A DNA stretch of 64,000 nt from Poindextera sp035295705 (GTDB taxonomy: Bacteria > Pseudomonadota > Alphaproteobacteria > Caulobacterales > Caulobacteraceae). The notes under the pieces are model-generated. The model saw only the letters and a program-made list of their open reading frames with translations. It was not told where the DNA came from and searched no databases. The position numbers and the translations under genes are program-made. Shown here one piece after another: positions 24,584 to 32,911 of this stretch. Location of the stretch: the NCBI GenBank assembly GCA_035295705.1, contig DATGIN010000015.1, forward strand, positions 38,401 through 102,400, given 5' to 3'. The first letter of the stretch is position 1. Every line of letters begins with the position of its first letter.

Positions 24584-25269
24584 AGCAGCCGCTCGTAGAA
24601 GCCGCCGAAGGTTCGGGCGCGGTCGACGAGGTGGATCTCGAGGATCCAATGGCGCGCGCGCCCGAGATGGTCGGTCCCGCGCATCGGCGTCTCGTTCACC
24701 GGCGCGATCGCCGTCTGCGGGCGCGGGATCGGCCAGGTGTGGTGAGCGAATTCGCCGATCAGGTGGCCGGCGATAGCGCCGCCGAACACCCAGCCGGCCT
24801 CCTCGGCCGCCTTTTGCGCGAACGCATAGAGCCCGGCGCCGGTGACGTCGGGCGTGGCGCGGTAGTGCGCTTGCACGGCAGCGAACACGCGCGGCAGGTC
24901 AGCGACCAGGCGCTTCTTCTCCGGGTCGTCGCCGAGCGCGATGGTGCGGCCGATATCGGCCTCCCAGGCTTCGAATACCGGGCCCAGATCGACATAGACG
25001 GTGTCGTCCGGTGCGATGGCGCGGTTCTCCGGCGTGTCGAAGAAGGTGGTCAGCGTGTTGGGGCCGGCGCGGATGACGCGCTTGTGCCAGTGCCGCTCGA
25101 CCCCAAAGCGCTCGGCGGCGAGCTCGAAAATGGCGTCGGAGACGTCCTGCTCGGTCCTCCCGGGCGCGACAAGACCCTCCGCCTCGATGGCCGCGAACAG
25201 CGCCTCGGCCCTTGTCTCGGCCGCTTCAAGGGCCGCGCGCCGCGCCGCGTCGCTCTCGACTGCTGTCAT
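24580..25269 (-). CDS. M24-family metallopeptidase-like protein
   Basis: Creatinase/aminopeptidase-P-fold (pita-bread) protein, 229 aa, without the N-terminal domain of longer Xaa-Pro aminopeptidases. Family ligand positions are visible: the two Asp of VDLGP and EADIGRT, the His of GHLIGEF and the Glu of ILEIHL; the last Glu is less clear near the C-terminus. Aminopeptidase or other M24 activity is plausible, but short M24 proteins can also be non-peptidase binders. It is convergent with the esterase (CTAG overlap) and divergent from yjbR. Confidence 0.75.
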   Translation of the reverse strand: MTAVESDAARRAALEAAETRAEALFAAIEAEGLVAPGRTEQDVSDAIFELAAERFGVERHWHKRVIRAGPNTLTTFFDTPENRAIAPDDTVYVDLGPVFEAWEADIGRTIALGDDPEKKRLVADLPRVFAAVQAHYRATPDVTGAGLYAFAQKAAEEAGWVFGGAIAGHLIGEFAHHTWPIPRPQTAIAPVNETPMRGTDHLGRARHWILEIHLVDRARTFGGFYERLL

Positions 25270-25327
25270 CCTTCGGCCCGCCTCGCCATAAACCTCGTTC
25301 AGCGGTCATAGCGCAGGAGGCGAGCAG

Positions 25328-25696
25328 ATGCTCGGGCTTGCAGACCTGAAGGCGCGGCTGGGCGCCAAGCCCAGCGCCACCGTCGGCGAGCCGTTCGGGC
25401 CGGGCGTGTTCGTCTATAAGATCGGTGGCAGGATGTTCGCGATCGCCGCCGGCGAGGAGGGCGACCCGCGCCTGACGCTGAAGTGCGACCCGGTGCTGTC
25501 CGAGATCATGCGCGCTGAGCACGCGGCGATCACGCCCGGCTACCACACCGACAAGCGCCATTGGATCAGCATCCGTCAGGATGCCGCGCTGGCGGACACC
25601 GAGATCGAGCGGCTGGTCGACCACGCCTACGATCTGGTGCGCGCCAAGCTGACCCGCGCCGCCCGCGCGGCGCTTGAGCGAGCCGAAGCCGGCTAG
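25328..25696 (+). CDS. MmcQ/YjbR family protein
   Basis: YjbR-like protein, 122 aa, with the CyaY-like fold. Family landmarks include VFVYKIGGRMFAI, LTLKCDP, ITPGYHTDKRHWISI and the helix with LVDHAYDLVRAKL. The family is annotated as DNA-binding, but its role is not settled. A purine-rich AGGAGG lies 6 nt upstream of ATG 25328. The stop shares CTAG with the convergent dnaX gene. Confidence 0.85.
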   Translation: MLGLADLKARLGAKPSATVGEPFGPGVFVYKIGGRMFAIAAGEEGDPRLTLKCDPVLSEIMRAEHAAITPGYHTDKRHWISIRQDAALADTEIERLVDHAYDLVRAKLTRAARAALERAEAG

Positions 25697-27453
25697 TCGT
25701 CGGTCTCGTCGTCGGCGAGGGCGGGGTCCGGCGGCGGCGGCGTCCGCACGCCCAGGACTTCGGCGCCGGGAAAAGCCTGCAGCACCGTCTTCACGAACGG
25801 ATCGGCGGCCACCGCCTCCAGCGCAGCGCGCTCTTCGCGCTTCTGCTTCTCCCAGGCGGTCTCTGCGCCGCCGCCGCCCTCTGCGGCGACCAACCAGGGC
25901 TCGCCCGTCCATTCCTTCAGCCGCGCGACGAGCCGCCCGGCGAGCGTCGACGGCGCACCGGGCGCCGGCTCGAAGGTGATGGCGCCCGGGCGGAAGCTGA
26001 CCGGGCGCATGTAGCGCTCGACATCGTACTTGAGCGCGATGTCGCGCCTGGACTCGATGAGCGCCAGGACGTCCTCGAACGATTGCGGCTGGGCAAGCGC
26101 GGTTGGGGCGGTCGATGGCTGCGGTGCGATCGCGCGCGCAGCGGCGGGACCGCCGCCGGAAGCATAGCCGCCGTTGGTCGGGGCGGGCGACGCCGCGCCC
26201 GCTTGCGGAAGCGGCGCCCCTTCGCGGAGCGCCTTCAACGCCTCCTCGGGTCCGGGCAGATCGGCGGCATAGCACAGGCGGATGAGGGCCATTTCGGCCG
26301 CCGCCTTCGGATCGGGCGCGCGCCGGGCCTCGTCCTGCGCCTTCATCAGCAGCTGCCAGACGCGGCTGAGCGACCCCGCCGAGGCTTGTGCGCCGATAGC
26401 GGTCAGCTGCGCAGCCTGCTCCTTCGGAAGGCCGAGGACGTCGGGTCCAAGCGCCTTGGCGAGCGCGGCGCCGTGCGCGTGCTCCAGGAGATCGAGCAAC
26501 ACCACGACCGGGTCGGCGCCCAGCCGGTAGAGGTCGTCGAAGGCGGAGAGCGCTTCAGCGGCGCGTCCCCGCATGGCGTGCTCGAAGAGGGCGATGGTCT
26601 GCGCGCGATCGGCAAGGCCCAGCATGTCGCGGACGGCGGCGGCGCTCACGGGCTCGCCGTCGTCGGCTTGCACGATCGCCTGGTCGAGCAGCGACTGGGC
26701 GTCGCGAACCGAGCCTTCGGCCGCGCGGGCGATCAGCGCCAGGCCTTCGGGCTCGATCTTCGCGCCTTCCTTGCCGGCGATGTCGGCGAGGTTGGCGGCG
26801 ATCACATCGGCGTCGACGCGACGAAGGTCGAACCGCTGGCAGCGCGAAAGGATGGTGACCGGGACCTTGCGGATCTCTGTGGTGGCGAAGATGAACTTGG
26901 CGTGCGGCGGCGGCTCTTCCAGCGTCTTTAAGAGGGCGTTGAACGCCTGGGTCGAGAGCATGTGCACTTCGTCGATGATGTAGACCTTGTAGCGGGCCTG
27001 CACCGGCGCATAGCGGACCCCGTCGATCAGCTCGCGCATCTCGTCCACCTTCGAGCGGCTGGCGGCGTCGAGCTCCAGCACATCGATGTGGCGGCCCTCG
27101 ATGATGGCGCGGCAGTGCACGCCTTCCTGGGCGAGGTCGAGCGAGGGCTCGTGGATGTCGCCGCGCTCGTAGTTCAGCGCCCGGGCGAGGAGCCGGGCGG
27201 TGGTCGTCTTGCCGACGCCGCGCACGCCGGTGAGCATGAAGGCGTGTGCGATGCGGCCGGCCGCGAACGCGTTCTTCAGCGTCCTGACCATGCCCTCCTG
27301 GCCGATAAGGTCATCGAAGGTGCGCGGCCGGTACTTGCGCGCCAGCACCTGATAGCCTTCGGCCTCGGCGGCCGGCGCGGCGCCGAACATATCGGTGGTC
27401 AAGGGGTCCGGAGGAGGCGTCTCGACCGGTTCGGGATTTGGATGGTCGTCCAT
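25693..27453 (-). CDS. dnaX: DNA polymerase III gamma/tau subunit
   Basis: Clamp-loader subunit, 586 aa. Walker A GVRGVGKTT at 76-84, DEVHMLS (Walker B/DEAD-like) and the sensor-1 region FIFATTE are in order, then a central Ala/Pro-rich linker (about 395-440) and a tau-like C-terminal domain with SFEDVLALIESRRD. The clamp-loader zinc motif is reduced: of the usual Cys set only the CRAI position remains, which I have seen described for this lineage. ATG 27453 lies 23 nt after the 3' end of the SRP RNA, so dnaX may be on the same transcript. Convergent with yjbR through CTAG. No ybaB-recR pair follows. Confidence 0.95.
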   Translation of the reverse strand: MDDHPNPEPVETPPPDPLTTDMFGAAPAAEAEGYQVLARKYRPRTFDDLIGQEGMVRTLKNAFAAGRIAHAFMLTGVRGVGKTTTARLLARALNYERGDIHEPSLDLAQEGVHCRAIIEGRHIDVLELDAASRSKVDEMRELIDGVRYAPVQARYKVYIIDEVHMLSTQAFNALLKTLEEPPPHAKFIFATTEIRKVPVTILSRCQRFDLRRVDADVIAANLADIAGKEGAKIEPEGLALIARAAEGSVRDAQSLLDQAIVQADDGEPVSAAAVRDMLGLADRAQTIALFEHAMRGRAAEALSAFDDLYRLGADPVVVLLDLLEHAHGAALAKALGPDVLGLPKEQAAQLTAIGAQASAGSLSRVWQLLMKAQDEARRAPDPKAAAEMALIRLCYAADLPGPEEALKALREGAPLPQAGAASPAPTNGGYASGGGPAAARAIAPQPSTAPTALAQPQSFEDVLALIESRRDIALKYDVERYMRPVSFRPGAITFEPAPGAPSTLAGRLVARLKEWTGEPWLVAAEGGGGAETAWEKQKREERAALEAVAADPFVKTVLQAFPGAEVLGVRTPPPPDPALADDETDD

Positions 27454-27476
27454 TCAGCGTCCGGCGAGGCGAAGGT

Positions 27477-27570
27477 GGAGACTGGACGGCGACCCGGAGC
27501 GAAACTCGTTACGGCTGCTTCCTTCCGGACCTGACCGGGTTGGCGAGGACTCCGCCCGCCGCCAGCCTCC
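27477..27570 (-). ncRNA. ffs: Small SRP RNA (4.5S-type)
   Basis: The conserved SRP domain IV core is unmistakable on the minus strand: GGTCAGGTCCGGAAGGAAGC with the GGAA-tetraloop-containing stem. The ends pair perfectly: GGAGGCTGG (27570-27562) with CCAGTCTCC (27485-27477), nine pairs including one G-U. The gene is 94 nt, normal for alphaproteobacteria. It binds Ffh and directs membrane-protein translation to the inner membrane. It lies just upstream of dnaX. Promoter elements with correct spacing give a predicted start at 27570. Confidence 0.95.
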
Positions 27571-27576
27571 GCAGGC

Positions 27577-27605
27577 AATATCGCGGCGGGCCGCCGCCGG
27601 CGCAA
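27577..27605 (-). promoter_or_regulatory. Promoter of ffs (and possibly dnaX)
   Basis: Minus-strand -35 TTGCGC (27605-27600), 17-bp spacer, -10 GATATT (27582-27577). Initiation seven bases further is at 27570, exactly the first paired base of the SRP RNA, which is good independent support for both calls. Confidence 0.65.
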
Positions 27606-27667
27606 GGGCGCACGCCGTCCGCCCTAGCCTCGCGCGCGCGCGGCAGCTTTGCTAAGCAGGCCGCCGC

Positions 27668-28600
27668 ATGCCCCTCGACAGCTTCCAGAACACCTTCGCC
27701 GGCAATCCGCTCGACCGGGCGAGCTACAAGCGCACCGACGCCGACTGGCTGAAGGAGCGGGTCGCGGACCCTGACTCGCTCGCGGTCGCGCTATGGAACG
27801 GCAAGCCCCTGGTCGAGGACGCGCCGGGCGAGCGCGGCGCCTTGCGCATCGCTTACATTCCCATGGGCCTCGCCCGCGAGGCGGCCGGCTCGGACGAGCG
27901 GATGCTGTTCCTCGGTCTGTGGAAGGAGACCGCCGTCTTCGCCATCGATCTCGAGAGCGCCATCGACCCGGCCGAGGGCCCGCTGAGCGGCCTCGGCCGC
28001 TTCGAGGACCTGCGCGCGAGCGCGCTTCGGCTGCCGGCCGGCGATGCGGCCATCTGCGCCACCGCCAAGGGCGTTTTCGAATGGCGACGTCGGCATGGCT
28101 TCTGCCCCGCTTGCGGCCAGCCTAGCATCGCCGTCGAGGGCGGCTGGAAGCGGGTCTGCGAAAGTTGCCGCACCGAGCATTTCCCGCGCACCGACCCGGT
28201 GGTGATCATGCTGCCGACCATCGGCGAGAAGTGCCTGCTCGGCCGACAGGCGGTCTGGCCGCAGGGCATGTACTCGGCGCTGGCCGGGTTCCTGGAGCCG
28301 GGCGAGACGATCGAGGAGGCGTGCGCGCGCGAGGTGAACGAGGAAGCGGGCCTGACGGCGGTCAAGGTCCACTACCATTCGACGCAGCCGTGGCCGTATC
28401 CGTCATCGCTGATGATCGGCTTGATCTGCGAAGTCGAGGACGACAACGCCGAGCCCGACCAGACCGAGCTCGAGGAAGTGCGCTGGTTCACCCGCGACGA
28501 GGCGAAGTCGCTGATCAAGGGCGAGTTGAACGATGCCCGCGCGCCCGGCGGCATGGCGATCGCCTTTCAGCTGATCAAGGCCTGGGCGGAAGCGGGCTAG
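27668..28600 (+). CDS. nudC: NAD(+) diphosphatase / NADH pyrophosphatase (Nudix)
   Basis: NudC, 310 aa, which splits NAD(H) into NMN(H) and AMP and can remove NAD caps from RNA. The zinc site is C146-xx-C149 and C164-xx-C167, the Nudix box runs from G207 (GFLEPGETIEEACAREV) to REVNEEAG at 221-228, and the NudC-specific STQPWPYPSS motif is at 238-247. These three together are diagnostic. ATG 27668 starts after a GC-rich gap and divergently from ffs. The MFS gene follows with 5 bp between. Confidence 0.95.
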   Translation: MPLDSFQNTFAGNPLDRASYKRTDADWLKERVADPDSLAVALWNGKPLVEDAPGERGALRIAYIPMGLAREAAGSDERMLFLGLWKETAVFAIDLESAIDPAEGPLSGLGRFEDLRASALRLPAGDAAICATAKGVFEWRRRHGFCPACGQPSIAVEGGWKRVCESCRTEHFPRTDPVVIMLPTIGEKCLLGRQAVWPQGMYSALAGFLEPGETIEEACAREVNEEAGLTAVKVHYHSTQPWPYPSSLMIGLICEVEDDNAEPDQTELEEVRWFTRDEAKSLIKGELNDARAPGGMAIAFQLIKAWAEAG

Positions 28601-28605
28601 CCCAA

Positions 28606-29955
28606 GTGTCGACGTTGAGCGAAGTCCGCGGCCTCACGCGCCATCAGTGGAGCGCGGTCGCCGCCAGCTTCCTCGGCTGGACCCTGGACGCCTTCGACTT
28701 CTTCCTGATGGTCTTCATGTTCAAGGCCATCGCAGCCGAGTTTCACGCCGATATCGCGCGCGTGGTGGTGGCGAGCACGCTGACGCTGGCGGCGCGCCCG
28801 TTCGGGGCGCTGGTGTTCGGCATGGCCGCCGACACGTTCGGGCGCCGGCCGGTCCTGATGACCAACGTCGTGCTCTACTCGGCCATCGAGCTCGCCTCGG
28901 CGTTCGCGCCGACGCTGGCGGCGCTGCTCCTCCTGAGGGCGCTGTTCGGATTCGCCATGGGCGGGGTCTGGGGCGTCGGCGCGTCGCTGGCGCTCGAATC
29001 GATTCCCCCGAAGACGCGCGGGTTGATCTCCGGCCTCCTGCAGGAAGGGTATGCCGCCGGCTACCTGATCGCTTCGGCGGTCTTCTTCTTCTTGTTCGAT
29101 CGCATCGGCTGGCGCGGCATGTTCATCGTCGGCGCGGCGCCGGCGCTGCTCGCGGTCTTCATCCAGCTTTCGGTCAAGGAGTCGCCGGCGTTCGAGGCGA
29201 GGCGGGGCGAGCCGCGCGCGCGCAGCGCCCCTATGCTGCTCGTGCTGGGCGTGGTCGCGCTCGCGGTGGCGCTCGGTCCGGCGACCGTGGGGCCAGCGCT
29301 GAAGATCCAGGCCCTCACATGGATCTATATGATCGACGTCCCGCTCGCGCTCGCGGGGTTGTGGTTCTTCCGCAGGCACTGGCGGATGGCGCTCTACGTC
29401 ATCGTCCTGATGAGCGCGTTCAACCTGTTCAGCCACGGGACGCAGGATCTGTACCCGACCTTCCTGCAGAAGGGCCTGGGCTTCGGGACCGGCGTCACAG
29501 GGGCCCTCGCCATCGTCGCCAATGTCGGCGCGATCGGGGGCGGGCTCTTGTTCGGGGGAATCTCGCAGAGCTTCGGGCGTCGCCGCGGGATCGTGGTGGC
29601 GGCGCTTGCGTCGCTGATCATCATTCCGCTGTGGGCGTTCTCGCACACCGCCGCGCTGCTCGCCCTCGGGGCCTTCCTCATGCAGTTCATGGTGCAGGGC
29701 GCCTGGGGCGTCATCCCGGTGCATCTGAACGAGCTCTCGCCGCACGATGCGCGTGGCGCGTTCCCCGGCTATGCCTACCAGATCGGCAACCTGATCGCGT
29801 CTGGCAACGCTGTGTGGCAGGCGCAGCTCGCCGAGGGCCGCCACAATGACTACGGGTTTGCGCTTGCGGTCGTCGCCGCCGCGAGCGCCGTTGCGATCGT
29901 CGCCTGGACCGTCTTCGGCCCGGAACGACGCGAGGCGGATCTCGGCGCGGCCTAA
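28606..29955 (+). CDS. MFS transporter (lactate/sialate:proton symporter-like)
   Basis: Major facilitator protein, 449 aa, with about 12 hydrophobic segments. The N-terminal FLGWTLDAFDFFLMVFMF and the loop GMAADTFGRRPVLM (MFS signature) resemble the SHS family that includes Jen1-type lactate and NanT-type sialate carriers. GTG 28606 is the first start after nudC and matches the expected N-terminus; in-frame codons upstream lie within nudC. The substrate is probably a monocarboxylate or sugar acid (inference). Its stop shares CTAA with the convergent membrane protein gene. Confidence 0.85.
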   Translation: MSTLSEVRGLTRHQWSAVAASFLGWTLDAFDFFLMVFMFKAIAAEFHADIARVVVASTLTLAARPFGALVFGMAADTFGRRPVLMTNVVLYSAIELASAFAPTLAALLLLRALFGFAMGGVWGVGASLALESIPPKTRGLISGLLQEGYAAGYLIASAVFFFLFDRIGWRGMFIVGAAPALLAVFIQLSVKESPAFEARRGEPRARSAPMLLVLGVVALAVALGPATVGPALKIQALTWIYMIDVPLALAGLWFFRRHWRMALYVIVLMSAFNLFSHGTQDLYPTFLQKGLGFGTGVTGALAIVANVGAIGGGLLFGGISQSFGRRRGIVVAALASLIIIPLWAFSHTAALLALGAFLMQFMVQGAWGVIPVHLNELSPHDARGAFPGYAYQIGNLIASGNAVWQAQLAEGRHNDYGFALAVVAAASAVAIVAWTVFGPERREADLGAA

Positions 29956-30386
29956 GCCGCAGCCGGCGCCGGCCAGCGCGAGCCCGCCGCCCAAACCAGC
30001 CGGTCGGCGGCATTGCCGAAGACGCTCAGGCGTCCCGCGTCGCCGAACTTCAGCTCCAGCCCGCCCCCGAAGAGCCCGGTGATGCGCTGGACCCGGATCT
30101 CGCTCCACGGCGCCAGGAACGGGCGGCTGAACGGGCCAAGCGGGCGCCAGATGCGCACCCGCAGGCCGCTGTCGCAGACGGCGAGGCTCAAGACCCCGCG
30201 GAACGAGACGCCGACGCCCATGAAGCCGGAAACCCCGCCGATGGTTTCGAGGGCCGGCTCGTCGCGGTCGGGGAATGCAGCGGCAAGAGCGAACCAGCCG
30301 GCGGTAAGCGCGATCACGCTCGTCACGCCCAGCCAGATCGTGGTGAACGCCACGAGGAAAAGCCCGATCACGAAGACGACCACCAT
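29952..30386 (-). CDS. Two-span hypothetical membrane protein
   Basis: I do not recognise this protein (144 aa). Two hydrophobic segments cover residues about 1-32 (VVVFVIGLFLVAF, VTSVIALTAGWFALAAAF). A soluble domain with GLRVRIWRPLGPFSRPFLAPW and ELKFGDAGRLSVFGN follows, and could be a PH-like domain. ATG 30386 is chosen because GGAGG lies 9 nt upstream; an ATG at 30416 has no such site. It ends in a 4-bp convergent overlap with the MFS gene. The closing Arg-Pro-rich segment is short. Function unknown. Confidence 0.6.
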   Translation of the reverse strand: MVVVFVIGLFLVAFTTIWLGVTSVIALTAGWFALAAAFPDRDEPALETIGGVSGFMGVGVSFRGVLSLAVCDSGLRVRIWRPLGPFSRPFLAPWSEIRVQRITGLFGGGLELKFGDAGRLSVFGNAADRLVWAAGSRWPAPAAA

Positions 30387-30437
30387 CGGCTTGGTCCTCC
30401 GTTGCGTTGGCAGCATGCCGCCGCCAGCGACGGGCGC

Positions 30438-31292
30438 CTAGCGCGCGGCCCGCTCTCGGTAGGGATCGGCCGCGTAGACGCCCAGGATCTCGAACTTCTC
30501 GGAGAAGAACCCCAGCTCCTCGAAGGCGTTGGCCAGGCTCTTGTCCTCCGGCCGCCCGTCGACCTCGGCGTAAAAGAAAGTGGCGGTGAAGGCCCCGTTC
30601 TCCATGTAACTCTCGAGCTTGGTCATGTTGACGCCGTTGGTGGCGAAGCCGCCCAGCGCCTTGTAGAGCGCGGCCGGCAGGTTCCGCACCCGGAAGACGA
30701 AGCTGGTGACGCTGGGCGTCCCGGCCGGCGGGCGCGGCGCGTCGCGATCGGCAGTCATGACCAGGAAGCGGGTGGTGTTGTGCCGCTCGTCCTCGACGTC
30801 CCGCATGAGGATATCGAGGCCATAGATCTCAGCGGCGAGCGCCGGGGCGATGGCGGCGCGGGTGGCGTCCGGATGCTCGGCCAGCGCCTTTGCCGCGCCC
30901 GCGGTGTCGCCGGTCGGCTCGGTGGCGACGCCCAGCTTGCGCAGCGCTTTGCGGCATTGGCCAAGCGCGATCGGCATCGAGGCGACCGTCTTGACGTCTT
31001 CGACCCTCACGCCTTTGTTGGCCATCAGGTGAAAGCGGATCGGCTTGAAGCGCTCTCCGATGATGAAAAGGCCCGAGCTCGGCAACAGGTGGTGCACGTC
31101 GCTGACGCGCCCGGCGGTCGAGTTCTCGACCGGGATCATCCCGAGCTCGGCCGCGCCGTTGCGGATGGCCTCGAACGCGTCCTCGAACGCCGCGCAGGCC
31201 ATCGGCTCATAGTCCGGGAAGTAGTCGCGCGCGGCCTCGTGGCTGTTGGCGCCCGGCTCGCCCTGGAAGGCGATCTTCGGTTTGCCGCTCAT
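30438..31292 (-). CDS. pheA: Prephenate dehydratase
   Basis: Monofunctional prephenate dehydratase, 284 aa, converting prephenate to phenylpyruvate for phenylalanine synthesis. The catalytic domain (about 5-180) shows FQGEPGANSHEAA, IPVENSTAGRV and HNTTRF; the C-terminal ACT domain has SFVFRVRNLPAALYKALGGF and the LESYMENG segment of the Phe-binding site, so feedback inhibition is expected. No chorismate mutase domain is present. Its ATG overlaps the kdsB stop by four bases (ATGA), so the pair is co-translated. The cytochrome gene lies beyond kdsB in the opposite direction, a neighbourhood I recognise from other alphaproteobacteria. Confidence 0.93.
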   Translation of the reverse strand: MSGKPKIAFQGEPGANSHEAARDYFPDYEPMACAAFEDAFEAIRNGAAELGMIPVENSTAGRVSDVHHLLPSSGLFIIGERFKPIRFHLMANKGVRVEDVKTVASMPIALGQCRKALRKLGVATEPTGDTAGAAKALAEHPDATRAAIAPALAAEIYGLDILMRDVEDERHNTTRFLVMTADRDAPRPPAGTPSVTSFVFRVRNLPAALYKALGGFATNGVNMTKLESYMENGAFTATFFYAEVDGRPEDKSLANAFEELGFFSEKFEILGVYAADPYRERAAR

Positions 31293-32029
31293 GCCGCGGC
31301 CTCTCCAGCATGGCGGCGAGCGAAGGCGAGCTCGTCCGGCGTGTTGACCTCGATCGGCATGGACTCCGCGATCGCCGCCCAGATCGACAGGCCCAGCTCC
31401 AGCGCCCTGAGCTGCTCCAGCTTCTCGCGGCGCTCGAGCGGCGACGGCGGGGCGGCGGCGAAGCGGTCGAGCGCCGCCCGTCGGTAGGCGTAGACGCCGA
31501 TGTGACGCCAGACGGGTCCGTCGCCATACAGCGTCGAGCGGGTGAAGTAGAGGCAGCGCGCCCGCCTGCCGTCGGGCTCGAGCGCAACCACGGCCTTCGG
31601 GCAATTGGGATCGCTGCGCTCGGCCGGCGAGCCTTCCGGCGCGATCAGGGTTGCGATGTCGCAAGCGCCCTCGTCGGCGAGCAGGCCTGCGCACGCCCCC
31701 AACAACGCCGGGTCGAGAAACGGGATGTCGCCTTGCAGGTTCACAACCACGTCGTGCCGCCCATCGGGATCGAGCTCCGCGAGCGCTGCGAGGATGCGGT
31801 CGGAGCCAGACGGCAGGTCGGGGTCGGTCAGGACGGCGTGGCCGCCGGCCCGCTCGACCGCAGCGGCGATTTCCGAATCGCCCGCCGCGACCGCCACCGG
31901 CCCAACCTTCGCAGCTTCCGCCTGGCGCAGAACGCGCACGATCATCGGCGTCCCGGCGATGTCGGCGAGCGGTTTGCCCGGCAGTCTCGAGGCCGCCAAG
32001 CGGGCGGGAATGAGCACGATCGGGCGCAT
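31289..32029 (-). CDS. kdsB: 3-deoxy-manno-octulosonate cytidylyltransferase
   Basis: CMP-KDO synthetase, 246 aa, activating KDO for lipopolysaccharide core assembly. Visible: IPARLAASRLPGKPL (nucleotide-binding N-terminus), TDPDLPSGSDRI, VVNLQGDIPFL and HIGVYAYRRAAL, all family motifs. The start (ATG 32029) lies 161 bp from the divergent cytochrome gene. Coupled to pheA downstream by ATGA. Shows the organism makes KDO-containing LPS. Confidence 0.93.
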   Translation of the reverse strand: MRPIVLIPARLAASRLPGKPLADIAGTPMIVRVLRQAEAAKVGPVAVAAGDSEIAAAVERAGGHAVLTDPDLPSGSDRILAALAELDPDGRHDVVVNLQGDIPFLDPALLGACAGLLADEGACDIATLIAPEGSPAERSDPNCPKAVVALEPDGRRARCLYFTRSTLYGDGPVWRHIGVYAYRRAALDRFAAAPPSPLERREKLEQLRALELGLSIWAAIAESMPIEVNTPDELAFARRHAGEAAA

Positions 32030-32190
32030 GATGTCCTTGGGCGCAGACGCGCGGCAAAGCCGGGAAAGGCGCGCGCCATTGGTCGGTTGCGTGCGCGCCG
32101 GTAGCGTGTCAGAGACGCGAACGCAAGACGGGGGCGGGGGCGTCCCGAGATTGACCGAAAGACGCTAGCGCGAGGGCTTCAGGCGGCGGC

Positions 32191-32910
32191 ATGGCAGACG
32201 AGTTGGGCTTCAACAAGATCGCCGGCGCGGTGCTGGCGACCGGACTGGCCGTGTTCGGCTTAGGCGAGCTCTCCAACATCATCTTCGAGACCCATCCGGC
32301 GGCGAAGCCGGGGTACGCCGTCAACATCTCCGCCGAACTGGCGGCGGCCGGCGGGCCCGCCGAAGCGCCTGACGTGCCGCCGGATTGGGGCACGGTGCTG
32401 CCCAAGGCGGATGTGAATGCCGGGCAGACAGTCTCCCAGAAGTGCCTGTCCTGCCATAATTTCCAGCAGGGCGGTCCGAACCAGACCGGCCCGAACCTGT
32501 GGGGCGTCGTCGGACGCAAGATCGCGACCGAGCCGGGTTATTCCTATGACCAGCCCATGCAGGACTTCGCCAAGCAGCACCCGATCTGGACCTTCGACCT
32601 GCTCTACACCTACCTGAAGTCGCCGGGCACGGTGGTGCCGGGCACCAAGATGACCTTCGTCGGCCTGCCGTCACCGCAGGACCGCATCAACATCATCGCC
32701 TATCTGCACTCGCTGGGCTCGACCTTGCCGGTGCCCCCGCCGCATCCCGCCGCCGCCGCGGCATCGAGCGCGCCGGCAGCCAGCGGCGCGCCGGCGAGCG
32801 GGGCGGCCGCGTCCAGCGCCGCGACCACCGGGCAGGCCCACCCGCTGAGCGGCGCAGCCGCGCCGCCTAGCCAGCAGGCGAACACGCCGGGCTCGGCGCC
32901 CAAGCCCTGA
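32191..32910 (+). CDS. cycM: Membrane-anchored cytochrome c (CycM-like)
   Basis: Class I cytochrome c, 239 aa. An uncleaved N-terminal anchor covers about residues 8-30. The haem site is C85-LS-C88-H89 and the axial Met is M154 in PGTKMTFVG. After about 180 the chain is an Ala/Pro/Ser low-complexity tail, unusual for the family, whose role is unknown. CycM-type cytochromes carry electrons from the bc1 complex to aa3-type terminal oxidase in alphaproteobacteria. Divergent from kdsB; its stop is one base from the convergent aminopeptidase stop. Confidence 0.9.
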   Translation: MADELGFNKIAGAVLATGLAVFGLGELSNIIFETHPAAKPGYAVNISAELAAAGGPAEAPDVPPDWGTVLPKADVNAGQTVSQKCLSCHNFQQGGPNQTGPNLWGVVGRKIATEPGYSYDQPMQDFAKQHPIWTFDLLYTYLKSPGTVVPGTKMTFVGLPSPQDRINIIAYLHSLGSTLPVPPPHPAAAAASSAPAASGAPASGAAASSAATTGQAHPLSGAAAPPSQQANTPGSAPKP

Positions 32911-32911
32911 C

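Noticed and set aside
28597..30108. 503-codon minus-strand frame opposite the MFS gene
   Set aside because: Opposite a protein with clear MFS segments; the frame is rich in His, Arg and Gln and has no hydrophobic pattern.
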